Positions 60,107-64,000 of a stretch of 64,000 nucleotides of DNA are shown here, piece after piece (position 1 is the first letter of the stretch; the number at the start of each line of letters is the position of its first letter). The stretch is from NCBI GenBank assembly GCA_017590115.1, contig JAGGNK010011114.1, forward strand, positions 1,541,733 through 1,605,732. The letters are read 5' to 3'. This DNA comes from Montifringilla adamsi (taxonomy: Eukaryota > Chordata > Aves > Passeriformes > Passeridae). Below the pieces are notes generated by a model. It searched no databases. It was not told the origin of the DNA and saw only the letters and a program-made list of their open reading frames with translations. Both the position numbers and the translations under genes were made by a program.

Positions 60107-63100
60107 TTGTTGGTCTTGTCAGAAGTTTTAACAATGCAAACGTGGTGATTACAGTGCTCAAGTCTGCTCTTCTTAAAGCTTCCCTTCAGTGATGCATTAA
60201 AACCACGGAAGAAAGTTATTTCTAAATGGCTCACTAGTAAACAAAATACTCATTATAAGTAATTTTGCAAAGAATTCTTAAAGATTAATATGTTAGGCAG
60301 GTCTTCTGGAAAGGACTAGATATTCCAGCATTTGGAATAAGTCATGCAGCCTTTAACCCCCACCCTAGGATAGCAACATATGCAACATTGCCCCTTTTTT
60401 GGACTGTGTGTCTTTCTGTGGCCTGGATGTCGTGAAAACCCACTCAGATGGAGACCTCCTGGCAGCTGCTTTGAGGGACTTTAGCTTGCTTGTTGACACT
60501 GAAATAAATTTGTGGTTGATAAACAGGAAAACACCCCCATTACTGGTGCATCCTTGCTGCCAGTCTCACCAGGTGGGTTGGCAGCTGAGTGCTCCTGGAG
60601 ACTGAGGTAACTTCTGCATCCCTGCCCTCTCCCATTTCCACAGCTGGCATTTCCATGGAGTCCAGGACAAAGTTTATTTATTTATTTATATTTAAATTTA
60701 TTTCTATAAAGTATTTATTTATAGGTCAAGTAACATCTACCTCAGGAAAACAATCAGCAAGTATTTTCACAAGGAAGACACAGGCTGTTGCTCAGTTCCT
60801 TGGATGCCAGGTTGTGCCTTTGAGCCCCTCACAAGCCACCCCTGCATTTGTCCACCACCCCTAGCAGTTGTAACTGGCCAGGCTCTCCAGTTTGAACAAA
60901 ATAATGAACTTAAAGCAGTCATATTTGGTCAGGAATGCAAGTGGTTTTGGTGGGAACACCTGTGGCTTTAAGGCAAAATGTTTTACTTGGTTCCTGATGG
61001 TCAATGAGATCTTCAAGGCAGCAAAGGAGACACCTTTGCTTGGGGGTTGTGTTTTTATAACTTTCATGTGCAAGCAGAGCATCAAGTCTATAACAGTGCC
61101 AGCAGGCTGAAAATTTTGCATTTAACATCAGCTCCATTTTCTGTCAGGGCTGAGGAGGCAGCCACGAGGGGTGTGGCGTTAAATTGGGTTGGGCACTTTT
61201 AAAATACTGTATTGTTTTACTGTAACAACACGAGGATGTTGTGAATTTGTGGGTACCGTATCAAATTAAAATAGGAAACAGTCTGAGGCCTGGCTAGAAA
61301 TCAAATTGTTGAGGTATCATGGAGGAGGAAAAGAGATTTCTGCAAGATTAAACATAAATAAAAATATCATGTAATAAAAGTAGATATCTTACAGTGAGCT
61401 GATGGCTCAGAAGAAGCAGTGGGATTGTCCAGTCAGGAGGAGAAGGAGGTGCAAATGACAAATTGTATTTCTTAGATTTTCAGGCATTAACCTGGAGAAT
61501 AGGCTGGAAATGGACTCACATAAGCCATAACACAAGTGAATATTTGTGACCATTGAACCTACCATGAATTTTGTTTAAAAGCAGGTGTTGGGTGGAGGCA
61601 GTGCTCTGCAGGAAGTATCACATGTTACAGAGTAAGCATCAGGCCCTTCTCCTTTTTTATTTTCTGAACAGCAGCAAGATAATCAGAGGAAAGGTAAAAT
61701 GTTAAACTTTCCTTGTAAAAAAAAAATGACACTTGTTATAAAAATACGTTTTAAGGGTGCAAGAAATGCATGTGATGTATTCTACAGCTGTTCCTTCAGA
61801 GGAGTAGAAGGCCTGAAAAACTCTCGAGTGTAGTTTATATGAGGAGCAGCAGACATTTAATTAATCTCAGTCTTAGAATTTTACAGCCAATATGTGGTCT
61901 CTGAACATCCCTGCTCTAGTTAGCAGAACATCTGTAGTAGAAAAACAGAGCTCAAATAAATCTGCCTTCTCTTGCACCCCTCCAAACCTTAGCACTTTTT
62001 GTCATTATTTCTTTAAATATCTTTCCAAAGATGTGTATGTTCAGTTTCTCCCTGTCCTCCCAGCATTTCTTTTGCACATAGCCTGGATATAGATCCTATA
62101 TTCTGAAATAGCTAGATCTGAAATTCTGGGGCAATTATAATAAAATAAATGCCTCAAATATTTTATTTTTTGAAATTATATTCTTTTTCAGTCAAGTTCT
62201 CTGTTGCTGCAAATTGGGATGGTTCCATGTGGGCAAATTGTTAGAGGCATAGCTTTATGAATTTGCACATCTATAAATGATATTCCAGGACTGGAGGTGG
62301 AATATCTTTTTCCATGTCATCTGAGGCATAAACCAGAAAATGTACTTCCCTAGACTTCAAAGTGGAAACTGTAAGAGTGATTAAAGAGAAATTTAAAACA
62401 AACATTCGCTTGCCAGATCTCACCTGGCATTAACACACACGCTCCACCACTTCAGAGATCCAGTTCTGGTTGCTTTGTGCACGGATTTTTCCATCTCCCT
62501 CCTGGTTGCCCTGAAACTGGGGGAAGGACGGACTTTGCAGGTCCTGGGAGGAGGCAGGGAATGCTCTCAGGTGGCACCACTGCCTGGCCCAGAGCTCCTT
62601 TTGGCTTGTCCCCACTCCAAAGGGAAAGGTGAGAACCCAGAGATTGCTCTCCCGGCATTAATCCCCAAGCAGGACCATTTTGGGAGCTCTGGCTCTCCAA
62701 GAGGGCTTGGAGGTGCTCCCAGGGTGCTTCTGGTGTGATCCTGCTTTTGGAGGGATTCTGCTGTCACCTCCACTGGCTGTGCTCTGGTTTGCACCAGAGA
62801 GGGGTCACAGGGGGTTCCTTTGGGCTGAAACTCAACCAGAAATGTGCTGCCATGGGCACACAGGGAATAGAGAGAGCTAGAGCAAATAAATCCTCCCCAA
62901 GGGGCACTGAGTGGGTGCCACGTCCTGAGCCAGCTCTTCCGTGTCCAGATCTCCCATCCAGCTGCACTCCTTCCTGGAGCAGCCAGTCCTGCTGCTTCAG
63001 AGGAACAGGGTCAGCTGAGCCCTGCACACGGTTCCTTTTCAAAGGTTTTAGACGTTGTGCAGGCTGAGATGTTCAATTTGTAAGTCAGGGATGCAGCTTT

Positions 63101-64000
63101 TGGGATATATTCTCCTGTCTCTAGCAGTGGAGAGCATCCATTTAATGATTAGCACAGGCGTGTTAATGAGCAGCGCACACATTTCAAGGTTTAGCACATA
63201 TCCTGCAGTACGCTCACTTCCCTCAGAAGGGCTGGGAGGTCCTTGTGACATTTAAATGCTATTTTAGTCTTATTTTAAGGGCTTAAATGGGTCTCAAGTG
63301 ATGCATTAGGCTCAGGCTGGCCTTGGGCGTAAGGGCGCGATTCACCCCAAAAGAAAAGCCCAAACACAAGTCTCATCACAGCTGCAATATTCATTTCTGG
63401 AAGGCTCCCAGCAGGTCCTATCCAAGCCACTAGACAGGCAGTTTGAGTTTTTCCTAATGATTACACAGTATCCTGGAGTCACTTGGACAACTTCCACCGA
63501 GAATGAAACTCTTTGTATTTAATATCCCCTGAAAATAAAAGTGGTATAAGAGAAGGGCCTCAGTCTTTTTCTTCTTTTATTGCTGCTGTTGAAAAGGTTT
63601 AGCCCACAGGGATTGGAGCACTGGGCAAAAATACAAAATATGCAGTACATCCTGTTACACCAAAGCAGGCAGATCCTCTCCCGTAACAACCAGACCAGTA
63701 CAATGGGAGACTTTGTCTGGTTTTCCTGACCATACAGCCTGCACGGGCTGTCATTAGGGTTTCCATTTCAGGAAGTTAAATGGTGGAAATTGATAAATAT
63801 CACGACTCCTTTTTCACCATTATTCCGGGAGGGTGTGTGTTTGAAAGGGATGGGGGAGCTCTATTACCTGATACTGCAGTGGAAGTATTCCTGCAACAGG
63901 AAATTATTTCTCTCCTTACTGGACACCCAGAATATCATCAAATATGAATCTTGGAAATCTTCAGCAGCCATGATGCAAAGAAATTCAAAAAGAAATAAAT
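60107..64000. other. Upstream intergenic, no gene recognised
   Basis: Apart from the A+T block above I see no repeats or exons. A homeodomain-like TTTAATGATTAG/GTTAATGAG cluster at 63130-63170 is noted but unproven. Confidence 0.65.
60672..60723. repeat. (TTTA)n-like A+T low-complexity block
   Basis: GTTTATTTATTTATTTATA followed by further degenerate TTTA units. Confidence 0.85.

Noticed and set aside
1..64000. A second gene, such as neighbouring ADAMTS1, tRNAs, CRISPR or a novel multi-gene system
   Set aside because: No further exons with domain signatures, no cloverleaf-like sequences and no spaced direct repeats were seen on either strand. ADAMTS1 probably lies outside the window.

Overview
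The window is vertebrate nuclear DNA, almost certainly from a bird and probably a songbird. The evidence is split genes with GT-AG introns, a GC-rich CpG-island first exon, several 5'-truncated CR1 (chicken repeat 1) LINE fragments, one LTR that resembles passerine endogenous-retrovirus LTRs, and no bacterial-style gene packing.

One protein-coding gene is supported. It lies on the minus strand and encodes ADAMTS5 (aggrecanase-2), a secreted zinc metalloprotease of the extracellular matrix. Eight coding exons were placed by splice site and phase: 55622-54741, 45033-44901, 33425-33258, 29549-29266, 28140-27957, 27530-27355, 26711-26536 and 23178-22614. They join to 2568 nt, which is 855 residues plus TAA, with consistent phase at every junction. 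The product reads signal peptide, prodomain, furin site, reprolysin catalytic domain ([12 protein letters not shown]), disintegrin-like domain, thrombospondin type 1 repeat, Cys-rich domain, spacer and C-terminal thrombospondin repeat. A 67-base run of N interrupts exon 1 just after the signal peptide.

Layout. 1-22,613 is the gene's 3' side: probable long 3' UTR in its upper part, then intergenic DNA with a CR1, an LTR and three local tandem duplications. 22,614-55,622 is the ADAMTS5 coding span; introns 1 (9.7 kb) and 2 (11.5 kb) are the largest and carry CR1 and MIR-like fragments. 55,623-57,250 is the 5' leader and promoter area, with a TATA-like site, short upstream ORFs, dense pyrimidine tracts as transcribed, and a second CpG-rich block. 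57,251-64,000 is upstream intergenic sequence with one CR1 fragment.

I found no second gene, RNA gene, CRISPR array or other novel multi-gene system. The more interesting observations are small. They are a CGG-repeat-encoded furin site, a short prodomain, a possible unrecognised 5' UTR intron that would remove an upstream ORF, a tandem duplication whose base substitutions are all of the CpG-decay type, a fresh 257-bp perfect duplication, and a CR1 whose 5' edge is triplicated.
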